From Burkholderia lata (lineage in GTDB: Bacteria > Pseudomonadota > Gammaproteobacteria > Burkholderiales > Burkholderiaceae), in contig NZ_CABVQK010000005.1 of NCBI RefSeq assembly GCF_902499335.1, forward strand, positions 496,001 through 560,000: DNA of 64,000 bases, read 5' to 3'. Both the position numbers and the translations under genes were made by a program. The notes under the pieces are model-generated. The model was given only the letters and a program-made list of their open reading frames with translations, was not told the origin of the DNA and ran no database searches. Below, piece by piece: positions 24,557-33,619 of this stretch (positions are counted from its first letter, which is position 1; each line of letters opens with the position of its first letter).

Positions 24557-25618
24557 TCAGTGCCGGTGCCGGTGATGGATGTCCGGAAAATGCGCATGGC
24601 TGTGCGTGATCGGCAGATGCACGTGCGGATGCGTGTGCGGTTCGTTGCCGTCGTATGCAAAATCGTGCGCATGCTGGTGATGTTCGTCGTGCCGATGCCG
24701 GTGCGTGTGCTCGAGCCGCTCGTGCGTGTGCGTGTGTTCATGCCGTTCGCGAACGTGCAGCCAGATGCCGAGCGCCATCAGTGCGGCAGCGATCCAGAAC
24801 GTCGCGGGCGGCAGCGCGGGCCAGATCAGCAACGACAGCACGACGCCGAACAGCGGCGCGATCGAAAAATACGCGCCCGTGCGCGCGCTGCCGAGATGAC
24901 GCAGCGCGACGACGAACAGCACGAGGCTGATCCCGTAGCCGCCGAGCCCCGTCAGCATCGCGGCGGCCGTGACCGGGAGAGCCGGCAGCGTCGCGCCGGT
25001 CGCCAGCGCGATGCCGATGTTCACGGGTCCGGCGATCAGCCCCTTCATGCACGCGATGACCATCGCGTCGTTCGCCGCGACCTTGCGGGTCAGATTGTTG
25101 TCGATCGCCCAGCACAGGCATGCGCCGACGATCAGCGTCGCGCCGACCGGCACGCCGGCCCGGCCTGGCGTCCACGACAGCAGCGTGCCGCCGGCGACGA
25201 TTGCGACCATCCCGAGGAACACCTGCGAATCCACGTTCTCGCGAAACACGACCCACGCAATGACGGCCGTCAGCACGCCTTCGAGATTGAGCAGCAACGC
25301 GCTCGTCGCTGCGGGCGTGCTCGACAGCCCGAGCATCAGCAAAGCCGGGCCGGCTACCCCGCCCGCCGCGATCGCGCCGGCCAGCCACGGCAGGTCGGCG
25401 CGCTGCAGCGGCGCGGCGTCTGCGACCGGCGCATGACGATCGTGCAGACGGCGAAGCAGGATCCCGATACCGAGCCCGACACCGCTGCCGAGATAGAACA
25501 GGCCGGCGACCATGAACGGCGACATCGCGCCGATCAGCGCCTTGGCAAGCGGTGTCGCGGCGCCGAACAGCGCGGCAGCGATGAGCGCGACGAGAATCGC
25601 GGAATGTCTCGAGTTCAT
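24557..25618 (-). CDS. EamA/DMT-family permease with histidine-rich C-terminal tail
   Basis: 353 residues from ATG 25618. The first ~288 residues contain ten hydrophobic segments in two EamA halves, as in RhaT/YdcZ-like drug/metabolite transporters. The last 64 residues hold 23 histidines in HTH and HxH patterns, predicted cytoplasmic. His-rich tails bind Ni, Co, Zn or Cu in transporters such as RcnA and in CbiM/CDF proteins, and are unusual on EamA proteins. The tail suggests metal sensing or metal-chelate transport. The nearby molybdenum genes are on the other strand. Confidence 0.85.
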   Translation of the reverse strand: MNSRHSAILVALIAAALFGAATPLAKALIGAMSPFMVAGLFYLGSGVGLGIGILLRRLHDRHAPVADAAPLQRADLPWLAGAIAAGGVAGPALLMLGLSSTPAATSALLLNLEGVLTAVIAWVVFRENVDSQVFLGMVAIVAGGTLLSWTPGRAGVPVGATLIVGACLCWAIDNNLTRKVAANDAMVIACMKGLIAGPVNIGIALATGATLPALPVTAAAMLTGLGGYGISLVLFVVALRHLGSARTGAYFSIAPLFGVVLSLLIWPALPPATFWIAAALMALGIWLHVRERHEHTHTHERLEHTHRHRHDEHHQHAHDFAYDGNEPHTHPHVHLPITHSHAHFPDIHHRHRH

Positions 25619-26094
25619 GATCCGGTTTGAATTGACGTTGAAAGGCGTCGGCCGTGGCTTCAGAGCGTGTCGCAGTTGGCTTTCAGTGTTTTTCGAAATG
25701 CAAGCCACATCGCATCGGCCAACTTGCGCACGCGAACCGGCGGCCCTACCGCGATTATCGCGCGTCATCATGTCACGATGACAGGGCGCGAACGCTCGCA
25801 CGCCAGCCGATGGTCACGGCCTCGTTATATATTAGGAAAACGAAGTAACTGAATGAAGCGTTGCTGCATTCAGGAAATGCGTACCGTCATCGCGCATGCT
25901 GCGCCGATCGATGAACGTTCTTCGTCCGGTCGCGTGGTCTGTTCGAGGCGGGATAGGTAAGCGCCCGGCACGTCGAGCGCCGGTGGGAGCAGTCCTGACC
26001 TGCCTCTGTCGAGGCAGGTCAGTCTGTCGTGCATTCGCCGCAGGCGATGTGCATGCGGGTCAGCGCCGTGCGCGATGCAGCGGCGCGGTGCGGA
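25619..26094. other. Intergenic region between EamA and ProQ-domain genes
   Basis: No gene is seen in this 476-bp stretch. It contains an AT-rich part near 25825-25850 (probably not the EamA promoter core, which should lie closer to 25618), a short inverted repeat CTGAATG/CATTCAG at about 25850-25874, and a strong hairpin listed separately. Confidence 0.5.
25995..26022. terminator. 12-bp perfect hairpin downstream of the ProQ-domain gene
   Basis: CTGACCTGCCTC (25995-26006) pairs perfectly with GAGGCAGGTCAG (26011-26022) around a 4-nt loop. It is about 75 bp past the ProQ-domain stop on the minus strand. No T-run follows, so it may end transcription weakly or stabilise the mRNA end. Confidence 0.55.
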
Positions 26095-26760
26095 TTACTC
26101 GTTGCCGGCCGTCTGCTGCTCGACCTGCGGCGCCGCGTCGGCTTGCGCTTCCACGTTTGCCGGTTGCGGCTCGGCGGCGGCCTCGGCTTGCTGCTCGGCC
26201 TTCGGCTGCTGCTGCGCACCCTTGGACGATTGCGCCGCGCCCTTGCCGCCTGGGCGGCGAGCCTTCAGCCGGCGCGCCCGTGCTGCGTCGTCGGGCGTGA
26301 CGCGCCCTGCTTCGTTACCCTGCAGATCGACTCGCACCGCGTCTTCGACGAGGCACGACCAGTAGCGGTTGCCACGGCACCACGTCGACATCGCTTCGCG
26401 CAGTTCGGCTTCGGTGAGCCCGACGGCCTGTGCTTCGCGCGCGAGGTCGTCCCAGATGCCAACCTTGAGCGGCACTTTGGGGGCCGGATTCTTCGGGAAC
26501 GCGCGCGGAAACTTACGCTGCAGTTTGCCGATCGCAACGATGACCGGATCGACCGGCGCCGCCGGCTTCGCCGAAGCAGGCTTCGCGCGATGCGGTGCTT
26601 TGCCGCCGGCCGCAGCCGGCTTGGCGCCACGCTGCGGCTGGTCGCCGGACTTCGGCTTCGCGCCGGTGTCCGCCGGCGCTGCCGGCCGCTTCGCGTTGCG
26701 CTCCTGCTTGGCCTTCGCTGCGAGCTGCGCCCGCAATTCGGCAAGTTGTTCAAAACCCAT
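26095..26760 (-). CDS. ProQ/FinO-domain RNA chaperone
   Basis: 221 residues from ATG 26760 with GGTGG upstream. A basic, Ala/Pro/Lys-rich N-terminal linker (1-70) precedes the ProQ/FinO core (about 72-165): KLQRKFPRAFP, VPLKVGIWDDL, LREAMSTWCRGNRYW, with a DLQGNEAG strand. The C-terminal 50 residues are Gln/Ala-rich and disordered. ProQ proteins bind structured small RNAs and mRNA 3' ends; FinO relatives control plasmid transfer and copy. Being on a secondary replicon, about 9 kb from its origin, a role with replicon-encoded RNAs is conceivable, but nothing in the sequence proves it. Confidence 0.9.
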   Translation of the reverse strand: MGFEQLAELRAQLAAKAKQERNAKRPAAPADTGAKPKSGDQPQRGAKPAAAGGKAPHRAKPASAKPAAPVDPVIVAIGKLQRKFPRAFPKNPAPKVPLKVGIWDDLAREAQAVGLTEAELREAMSTWCRGNRYWSCLVEDAVRVDLQGNEAGRVTPDDAARARRLKARRPGGKGAAQSSKGAQQQPKAEQQAEAAAEPQPANVEAQADAAPQVEQQTAGNE

Positions 26761-27516
26761 AAATTCAATCCACCAGGAATATAAGGTGTGGTTCGTGCGG
26801 CCATGCCGCGCGGCGTAAAAGCTTCGCCGCCATGCGCGGCGCCCCGTCTGCCGCCGATGCGGAACACTACGGGGCCGCATCGCGCACGCCACTCTGTTTT
26901 CAGGCACCCGGCCTCGATGCCGGACAAGGCAGGAGTGGAAGTATACCGGTACGCGCGACGGCCGGTTGACTCACTGGTCTGCATTTGCCCGATTCGGGGT
27001 ACCGGAAATGCGTCCGTGCGGTCGTGTTGCGCATTATATGGATACGTTTCAGGAAGTCACGCCGTTCACTCTCGTTGTCGGAAATCGGGGCCATCTTGGC
27101 GTGGCGATCGCCCCGGCGGCGGCACTGGTCGACGCTCCACGCGTGGTGTTCCGCCCGGGTGCGTCGAACACGATCGTGCCGCATCGGTACGTCGCGGGCC
27201 TCGGCTGCGCTTTGGCATCCGGGGGACGCCGTCGGCTACGTCCGAATCTGCGATCACGCCGATGTAAAGCACCCGGCGATGGATCGGCGCAAGTGCCGCG
27301 GCATGCGGTTACCTCCTCCGATTGCATCGTTACACCCATACGGACTCGTTGCGTCCGCATCGATCCCGTGGCGTACGAAGATGCCGAAAAGTGCGTAGTA
27401 TGGCCGAATCGATGTCGCCGGTAGCATCCCTCGGCCCGTTTCGCTGCTCGTGCGACCAGCCGCCGACATCCCGCTTGCCGGCCAAAAGAACCGGTTGCAC
27501 GAAACGGAGCAGATAC
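26761..27516. other. Gene-poor stretch upstream of ProQ-domain and DUF2889 genes
   Basis: Several short open frames occur on both strands but none has a ribosome site, a recognisable domain or normal codon use. Some minus-strand pieces near 27200-27450 (for example RPYYALFGIFVRHGIDADA) read like protein but are broken by frame changes, so a degraded gene cannot be excluded. No repeat or mobile element was recognised. Confidence 0.4.
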
Positions 27517-28101
27517 ATGGTTCCCCCACACGACATCACGCACGACGGCATCACGCGCGAGGAGATTCACCATCGGCAGATCGACATGCGCGGCTATCGG
27601 CGCAGCGACGGCCAGTTCGAAGTGACCGCCTGCCTCGCCGATCGCAAGACCTTCGATTTCACGCCACCGGGCGGCACGCGGACGGTCGCTGCGCTGTCGC
27701 CGATCCACGACCTCGGCGTGACGCTGGTCTTCGACGCCGACATGGTCGTCCGCGCCGTATCCACGTTCCTCCGGTCGCATCCGTATGCGCAGTGTCCGGG
27801 CGGCGGCGACTCGCTGCAGGCGCTCGTCGGACTGAGCATCGGCGCAGGCTGGAACAGCGAGGTTCGCAAGCGCCTGCCGTCCTGCGATACGTGCACGCAC
27901 CTGAAGGAATTGCTCGGCCCGATCGCCACCACGGCCTATCAGACGATGGTCGGCATGCGGGAGTCATCGCTCGACGCGCGCGACAGCGAGGGAAAACCGC
28001 TGAAGATCGACAGTTGCCATGCGTATGGCGCATCGCGCGATCTCGTGAAACGTCTTTGGCCCGAATACCACCGGCCTTCGGCGACGGCAAAAGGCAGCTA
28101 A
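27517..28101 (+). CDS. DUF2889 protein
   Basis: 194 residues from ATG 27517. The order ITHDGITREEIHHRQIDMRGYRR, then DIHDLGVTL-like strand (SPIHDLGVTLVFD) and the Cys-rich CPGGGDSL...RLPSCDTCTHLKELLGP is that of DUF2889 proteins. The family is found in proteobacteria and has no firm function. The conserved cysteines suggest metal binding. It is not obviously linked to its neighbours. Confidence 0.8.
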   Translation: MVPPHDITHDGITREEIHHRQIDMRGYRRSDGQFEVTACLADRKTFDFTPPGGTRTVAALSPIHDLGVTLVFDADMVVRAVSTFLRSHPYAQCPGGGDSLQALVGLSIGAGWNSEVRKRLPSCDTCTHLKELLGPIATTAYQTMVGMRESSLDARDSEGKPLKIDSCHAYGASRDLVKRLWPEYHRPSATAKGS

Positions 28102-28201
28102 GCTGTCAGGCCTTCGGCCAATCGTGTGCCCGCAGGATGCATGCGTACCGTACATCGACGTACGTCGCCCCGGCCGGTCGTCGCTGCCGCCGCACCGGCG
28201 A

Positions 28202-28693
28202 TCAGAAAACACCCAGCGCAAGTCCCGCTGCAAGACCGGCGCCGAGCTCGGCGCAGCGCGCGAGGTCGTCGCCGTCGATCGTCTTCGCCGCGAGGATGCG
28301 TTCCGGTGTCTGCGCGTGCGTACAGACGATCAGCCCCGGCGCCACGTTCTTCAACCGCCACCCGGTCGCGATCCGGTCGATCTGGCGCAACGCGTTCTGC
28401 CCGTCGCTGCCCGCGCAGATCATCACCGCATATGGGCGACCGTTCACGCGATCGAGCGCCGCGTAGTAGCAGCGGTCGAAGAAATCCTTCATCAGCCCGG
28501 ACATTGCCGCCAGATTCTCCGGCGTTGCGAACAGGTAGGCGTCGGCGGCCAGCAGGTCGTCTGCGCTCGTCGCGTCCGCGCGCTGCAGCCTGACGTCGAC
28601 GCCGGATTGCTCGCGCGCCGCGCCGGCAGCCGCCTCGGCCATCTGTTGCGTGCCTCCGGTCATCGTGTGATAGACGATCAACAGCGTCTTCAT
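28202..28693 (-). CDS. Flavodoxin-family NAD(P)H-dependent FMN protein
   Basis: 163 residues. The FMN phosphate-binding loop is YHTMTGGTQQMAEA near residues 8-21, and the second flavin loop is ATPENLAAMSGLMKDFFDRCYY at about 55-76, as in WrbA/flavodoxin relatives. The product is likely an electron carrier or small quinone or nitro reductase. It is 194 bp beyond the TetR gene stop on the same strand and may share its transcript. Confidence 0.85.
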   Translation of the reverse strand: MKTLLIVYHTMTGGTQQMAEAAAGAAREQSGVDVRLQRADATSADDLLAADAYLFATPENLAAMSGLMKDFFDRCYYAALDRVNGRPYAVMICAGSDGQNALRQIDRIATGWRLKNVAPGLIVCTHAQTPERILAAKTIDGDDLARCAELGAGLAAGLALGVF

Positions 28694-28887
28694 TCGTCGT
28701 TACTCACGTTCGGTTTCAGGTGCGCCGGCGGCATCGCCGGCTTCCGCTCGGTGGCCAGCCTTCATGTGCGGCTGTTGCGCGTTCGCTTCCACGGATCTGC
28801 CGGTTTGCCGGCTCGGCGGTACCTGGCGCGCATCGATCATGCGCATCGCGCCGGCTTCGATTCGCGCACGTTCGGCCGGATGCACGA

Positions 28888-29541
28888 TCAGTCCGTTGCG
28901 GCGCGCGATGCGTCGGTGTCTTCCGGCCGCGCGTAGTACGCGAGAAACATGTCGGCAGCGGATTGCGCGACTTTTTGTTGCTCCGGCTCCGCGAGCGGCG
29001 GCTGACCCATCGTGATCTGCGGCCAGAACGCGAATGCCTTCACGACACCGTGCAATTGATGCGCGGCAAACACCGGATCGGTGACCGACAGGCGGCCGGC
29101 CGCTGCGGCTGTCCGCACCCAGACCGTCATGTCTTCCTCGCGCTCGCCGAGACGCTCGACCATGTCGCGCGCGCGTTCCGGCGAATGGATGGCCGCGCCG
29201 ATTGCGACGCGTGCGAGCGAGAGAAAAGCCTCGTCGCTGAGCAGGCGCATTTTGCGATCCAGCAGCGCGAGCAATTGTTCGCGCAGCGGCACGTCGGCAC
29301 GATAGGTTGGCGAGCTGCCGGTTCGGGTCGCATCCCACAATTTTTGCAGGATCGCGGCGAACAACGTTTCCTTGCCCGGGAAGTGGTTGTAGACCGTGCG
29401 CTTCGACACGTCCGCACGCGCGGCGATGCGGTCCATACTGGTCGCGTCGTAACCCGACGCGAGAAATTCCTCGATGGCCGCGTCGACGATGGCCGCGCGC
29501 TTTCGATCGGTCAGGCGCTGAGGGGGAGTGCTGGTATCCAT
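28888..29541 (-). CDS. TetR/AcrR-family transcriptional repressor
   Basis: 217 residues. The DNA-binding domain is at 10-58 with MDRIAARADVSKRTVYNHF as helix-turn-helix. The C-terminal domain is of the TetR_C type found in AcrR relatives. It is divergent from the MBL-fold hydrolase gene, with overlapping dyads in the 83-bp gap, so it most likely represses that gene and itself. The inducer is unknown. Confidence 0.9.
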   Translation of the reverse strand: MDTSTPPQRLTDRKRAAIVDAAIEEFLASGYDATSMDRIAARADVSKRTVYNHFPGKETLFAAILQKLWDATRTGSSPTYRADVPLREQLLALLDRKMRLLSDEAFLSLARVAIGAAIHSPERARDMVERLGEREEDMTVWVRTAAAAGRLSVTDPVFAAHQLHGVVKAFAFWPQITMGQPPLAEPEQQKVAQSAADMFLAYYARPEDTDASRAATD

Positions 29542-29559
29542 TCAGAAATTTTACACCGG

Positions 29560-29600
29560 GTAGTTTACTTATCCCAGAAATAAACTACACTGTTTAGTGT
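29560..29600. promoter_or_regulatory. Overlapping dyads in the TetR/MBL divergent promoter
   Basis: Two inverted repeats lie in this AT-rich gap. GTAGTTTA (29560-29567) pairs with TAAACTAC (29581-29588). ACACT-GTTT-AGTGT spans 29587-29600. TAAACTACACTGTTTAGTGTA resembles TetR operators of the GTTTA type. Both promoters of the divergent pair must lie here, so occupancy would shut off both genes. Confidence 0.65.
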
Positions 29601-29624
29601 ACTTTATCCACCGGACGAACCGAC

Positions 29625-30749
29625 ATGGCATCGCCTCTCGTTTTGATTCATCGCATTCTGGGTTTTGCGGCTGCCCGACGCGGCCGCACGCTGTCCGGCG
29701 GCTCGCCGCAGCACAATGGCGAGCGCTTCAGCAATGTCGCGCCGCGTCCGGTCGAGGGCTTGGGCAAAACGCTCGGGATCGCCTGGAACATGCTGTTCAA
29801 CAAGCCGCGCCATACCGTGCCTGGGGGCGTGCTGCCCGTCGATTCGTTGACCCGCGCGGAACTCGACGCGGCCCCTGATCGCAGCCTGTACCGGCTTGGT
29901 CATTCGACGCTGCTGCTCAAGCTGCGCGGTGAATTCTGGCTGACCGACCCCGTCTTTGCCGAACGCGCGTCGCCGTTTCGGCGCGTCGGCCCGAAGCGTT
30001 TCCATGCGCCGCCGATCGCGCTGGAAGATCTGCCGCCGCTACGCGGCGTGATCCTGTCGCACGATCACTACGATCACCTCGACCGCGAAACGGTGCTCGC
30101 GCTTGCGGCAACCACCGATGTGTTCGTGACCACGCTGGGTGTCGGCGATCGCCTGATCGAATGGGGCATCGACGCGAAGAAAGTCCGTCAGCTCGACTGG
30201 TGGCAGAGCGCCGACGTGGCCGGTCTGACGTTGACCGCGACGCCTGCCCAGCACTTTTCCGGGCGCAGCCTGTTCGACGGCAACAGCACGCTGTGGGCAT
30301 CCTGGGTCATCGTCGACGACGACTTGCGCATATTCTTCAGCGGCGACACGGGCTACTTCGACGGTTTCCGGACGATCGGCGAGCGCCTCGGGCTGTTCGA
30401 CGTCACGCTGATCGAAACAGGCGCATACGATGCGCAATGGCCGTACGTGCACATGCAGCCGGAAGAGACCGTGCAGGCGCACATCGATTTGCGCGGACGC
30501 TGGCTGGTCCCGATCCACAACGGCACGTTCGATCTCGCGATGCATCGCTGGCAGGAGCCGTTCGAGCGCGTCACGGCGCTGGCGATCGTGCGAGGCGTCG
30601 AACTGTCGACGCCCAGGATGGGCGAACGCCTCGCCCTCGATGAGCCGCATCGCGGCGAGCGGTGGTGGCGCACGGTGGACGAACGCGCGACGTCCGTTGC
30701 CCCGAAATCGCGCCGCTGGGCGCTTTGCGCGTCGCAGGCGACGAAGTAA
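29625..30749 (+). CDS. Metallo-beta-lactamase-fold hydrolase (UlaG/NAPE-PLD-like)
   Basis: 374 residues. The metal motif HDHYDHLD is near residue 146. Further ligands are visible in TPAQHFSGR (about 206), FFSGDTGYF (about 242) and the late VPIHNGTFDLA (about 302). Together these are the L-ascorbate-6-phosphate lactonase/NAPE-PLD-type MBL pattern. The N-terminal ~80 residues are more variable. The substrate is probably a lactone, phosphodiester or lipid; it is not readable. Repression by the divergent TetR protein is inferred. Confidence 0.85.
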   Translation: MASPLVLIHRILGFAAARRGRTLSGGSPQHNGERFSNVAPRPVEGLGKTLGIAWNMLFNKPRHTVPGGVLPVDSLTRAELDAAPDRSLYRLGHSTLLLKLRGEFWLTDPVFAERASPFRRVGPKRFHAPPIALEDLPPLRGVILSHDHYDHLDRETVLALAATTDVFVTTLGVGDRLIEWGIDAKKVRQLDWWQSADVAGLTLTATPAQHFSGRSLFDGNSTLWASWVIVDDDLRIFFSGDTGYFDGFRTIGERLGLFDVTLIETGAYDAQWPYVHMQPEETVQAHIDLRGRWLVPIHNGTFDLAMHRWQEPFERVTALAIVRGVELSTPRMGERLALDEPHRGERWWRTVDERATSVAPKSRRWALCASQATK

Positions 30750-30771
30750 GCCCACCGGTCGTTACGCATTT

Positions 30772-30807
30772 TCTCCCGGAGCGCGGCAAGGCCGCGACTC
30801 CGGGAGA
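30772..30807 (+). terminator. Strong hairpin after the MBL hydrolase gene
   Basis: TCTCCCGGAG (30772-30781) pairs with CTCCGGGAGA (30798-30807), with an inner CGCGGC/GCCGCG extension and a 3-nt loop. It starts 23 bp after the hydrolase stop and ends 67 bp before the AraC start. No clear T-run follows; it probably still separates the two transcripts. Confidence 0.6.
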
Positions 30808-30873
30808 CGCATTTCCGGCGTACCAGTACGTCACGTGCCCGCCTGTAGACCCGATTACCTGAGTAGAGAAGCC

Positions 30874-31890
30874 ATGCCTCCGGCACCCGCCCGATACGCC
30901 CCCGGCCAACAAGTCGACGACGCAGCCATCGCTGTATTCAACCCCGCAGCCCCCCGATCAACCGGCCAAAGCCGGGAGAACGACCTGCGGCAGACGCTCG
31001 CCGAGCGTGTCGCGAGATGGACGGAAGGCGTCGACCACCTCACCACGGCCATTCCGAACCTGAGCCTCCATCGACGGGAAGCGACAACCCAACCGATGGA
31101 CTGCATGGTCGAGCCGAGCTTCGGTCTCGTCGTTCAAGGTACGAAGCGGCTCATTCAGAGCGGCGATGTCTATCTCTGCGACGCCAACCGCTTTCTGATC
31201 ACGTCGCTCGACTTGCCCGGTTCGACCCAGGTCATCGAGGCCAGCCGCGAACGGCCGTTTCTCGGGATCGGGCTCAAGCTCGATTTCCGCGTCATGGCCG
31301 AACTGATGGTACAGGTCGCACCGGATCACGAGGAAGCGCCCGCAGGCCGCGGCCTCGTCGTCGGTGATATGACCGAACCGCTCTACGATGCAGTGAACCG
31401 GTTGCTGGCGTTGCTGGATGACCCGAACGCCATTGCCGTTCTTGCTCCGTATGTCGAGCGGGAAATCTACTACCGGCTGCTGACGAGCGGCCAGGGTGCC
31501 CGTCTGCGTCAGATCGCGTCCGCCGGCAGCCAGGGCAATCGCGTGTCGCGAGCGATCCAGTGGTTGCGGACCCATTACGACGAGTCGCTGCGAGTCGACG
31601 ATCTGGCGGCGCAGGTTCAGATGAGCAGTTCGACCTTCCACCACCACTTCCGCCAGCTCACCGGCATGAGTCCGCTTCAGTACCAGAAATGGATACGACT
31701 CAACGAAGCACGTCGGCTGATGTTGTCCGAGCGGCTCGACGCGGCGTCGGCATCGTTCAGGGTCGGATATGCGAGCCCGACCCAGTTCAACCGCGAATAC
31801 AGCAGGTTGTTCGGTAATTCGCCACGAAGAGATATTGACGGCCTGCGGAGTGGCACGGACGTCGTTCTGTCGGTGGCAGCGACTTATTGA
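30874..31890 (+). CDS. AraC-family transcriptional regulator (AraC_N type)
   Basis: 338 residues from ATG 30874; the frame upstream is a shadow of the hydrolase. The N-terminal ligand domain (about 60-210) has CMVEPSFGLVVQGTKRL, typical of the AraC_N subgroup that regulates drug or aldehyde stress genes. Two HTH motifs occupy the C-terminal 100 residues, including DLAAQVQMSSSTFHHHF and RVGYASPTQFNREYSRLF. No target gene is divergent from it. It is the last gene before the partition region. Confidence 0.85.
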   Translation: MPPAPARYAPGQQVDDAAIAVFNPAAPRSTGQSRENDLRQTLAERVARWTEGVDHLTTAIPNLSLHRREATTQPMDCMVEPSFGLVVQGTKRLIQSGDVYLCDANRFLITSLDLPGSTQVIEASRERPFLGIGLKLDFRVMAELMVQVAPDHEEAPAGRGLVVGDMTEPLYDAVNRLLALLDDPNAIAVLAPYVEREIYYRLLTSGQGARLRQIASAGSQGNRVSRAIQWLRTHYDESLRVDDLAAQVQMSSSTFHHHFRQLTGMSPLQYQKWIRLNEARRLMLSERLDAASASFRVGYASPTQFNREYSRLFGNSPRRDIDGLRSGTDVVLSVAATY

Positions 31891-32295
31891 TCGCTGAGGC
31901 GGTACCGGAGATGCGGGAAGCCGATTTTGACGGTATCCGCAGAATCGTTGGATCGGTTTTAGGCGTAAGCGGCGTTCCAGGTGAACCAGATGAGCGCAGC
32001 GGAATGCGCGCCTTTTGACATCTTGCCAACTCGGGATTGATTGCTCGGTGGTCGTTTGAATGAGTAGCAAGCGATGGGCGTGCGTCTCTCAAAGTCGGAC
32101 GTACACCCAAACTCGCAAGCATCGAAAGGCTACGTGCGAGCCGTCCCATACCGCCACCGCGAACTGACGAGGATTTCGCCCCATCGTCAACGACTAAATT
32201 GCCTTACTGCTTTTCGGGCGCCTGCCCGCAAATTCTCTGGTGCCGGGATTCTCCCGGCACTATGCAACCCAACCAGATGTGCGCCCGGAGTGTGC

Positions 32296-32311
32296 GTTGT
32301 CACGTGACAAC
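32296..32311. promoter_or_regulatory. parS site 1
   Basis: Exact GTTGTCACGTGACAAC palindrome, 1.4 kb before parA. From memory this is the parS sequence assigned to the third replicon of B. cenocepacia; ParB (34403-35434) should bind it. Confidence 0.9.
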
Positions 32312-33034
32312 TCGCGCTGAATATCGGCGAGGTGCATCCATTCGGAGACTCGACAGCGCGTCGCAACGAGGCTGATCCGCAACGATTCGATTAGCCTTTG
32401 GCGCAATGGCAAGCATGAAACGTTTCAAATATCACATATTACGTATCAAACACGACAATTCGCTGCATCTTCTCGTGAATTTCTGGGCCCGGGCGACGAA
32501 ATGATCATACGCCCCCATTTACAGGGGTGATCTTGTTGATTTTGCGTGAAACAACATGAAGAATATGGCGCAAGCCATTGCTGGATAAGGATTTCCGGCG
32601 ACACCTCATTTCTTGAAAATGTTTCACGACCCCACACGTTTGAGTTGTCACATGGCCGTCAGCACGGGAGTTTGTCTCAAATCGGAGCCTCGCATGTGCA
32701 GTTGTCGCGTTGAAGCGCCTCACTGCGCTGGGCGTAACGCAGAACACGCACGACAAAGCCGGCCCCTCCCCTGCCGCCAACCGGCACGGCGAGGTCGTTC
32801 TGAATAGCCCAATTAAATGGGGTCACATCAAATGAACCCATTGGACGCTTTCCAGGTACAGACCAGCAATCCGACCGACACCTTTCCGCAGGGACATGAA
32901 TGCGGATGGCCCGCAATGAAGACCCCAGTTCTGCGGGTCATTTGACGACTCAGATTCTTCGACAAGGTGCGTACCTATCGACACGCGGTGCAACGGACTG
33001 CTTCGACACTCAAGATCCCCGATGCAACCTTCCG

Positions 33035-33050
33035 GTTGTCACGTGACAAC
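33035..33050. promoter_or_regulatory. parS site 2
   Basis: Exact GTTGTCACGTGACAAC palindrome, 665 bp before parA. Confidence 0.9.
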
Positions 33051-33205
33051 TCACCAAGCCACTCGCCCGGAAGGCCGAATTTCCCGACGAGCCAGCGGTG
33101 GCTAACCCCTTCTTTTGCGACCTGCTTGTTCACACGTGATGGAGTTCGATCGAAACTGCTCTTAAGAAGCGGATCAGTACTGACATCGCCTCCCGCTCCG
33201 AGTCG

Positions 33206-33221
33206 ATTGTCACGTGACAAC
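33206..33221. promoter_or_regulatory. parS site 3 (one-base variant)
   Basis: ATTGTCACGTGACAAC, differing from the exact palindrome only at the outermost base. Confidence 0.85.
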
Positions 33222-33357
33222 TCGCCTCACTGGAGGCGGTCGCGCTAAGCCAAGGACCGAATGTCTGGCATTGAAGTGCTCTCGCTATAACCGTAACGCG
33301 ATTGAATCAGCGATTTCCTGGCTTCGGATAGCGCTGAGAAGGATCCGATTCTCGCGA

Positions 33358-33373
33358 CTTGTCACGTGACAAC
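33358..33373. promoter_or_regulatory. parS site 4 (one-base variant)
   Basis: CTTGTCACGTGACAAC, outermost base changed; spacing of 152 bp from site 3. Confidence 0.85.
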
Positions 33374-33603
33374 TGAGCATTCCGACGACAGTTGCGAAGC
33401 AAACTTACCGGAGTCACGGCGATTTCCATCAGGAACATGGTGAGATCGGGCAACCCATCTCGACTCAATTCGCGAAATCCGCCACCGACATTGAAATTCA
33501 TCGAATTCTCTCCCGATTTTTGTCCGTTCTTTGTGACCTTGATCGTTAATTTTATTTTTTACTCGATCATCGATCACGGCAGGCTCGCTAGCCATTCGGC
33601 CCA

Positions 33604-33619
33604 CTTGTCACGTGACAAC
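33604..33619. promoter_or_regulatory. parS site 5 (one-base variant), next to parA promoter
   Basis: CTTGTCACGTGACAAC, about 95 bp before the parA ATG, where bound ParB could also affect parAB transcription. The AT-rich segment between this site and the GGAG of parA probably holds the promoter. Confidence 0.85.

Noticed and set aside
26988-27003. Iteron-like word CCCGATTCGGGGTACC
   Set aside because: Four mismatches to fixed positions; matches of this quality are expected by chance.
31900-32290. Possible transposase or small-protein gene before the parS cluster
   Set aside because: Only short, unsupported frames without start signals or motifs.
33121-33140. Possible sixth parS at TTGTTCACACGTGAT
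   Set aside because: Arms do not align with the parS spacing; several mismatches.
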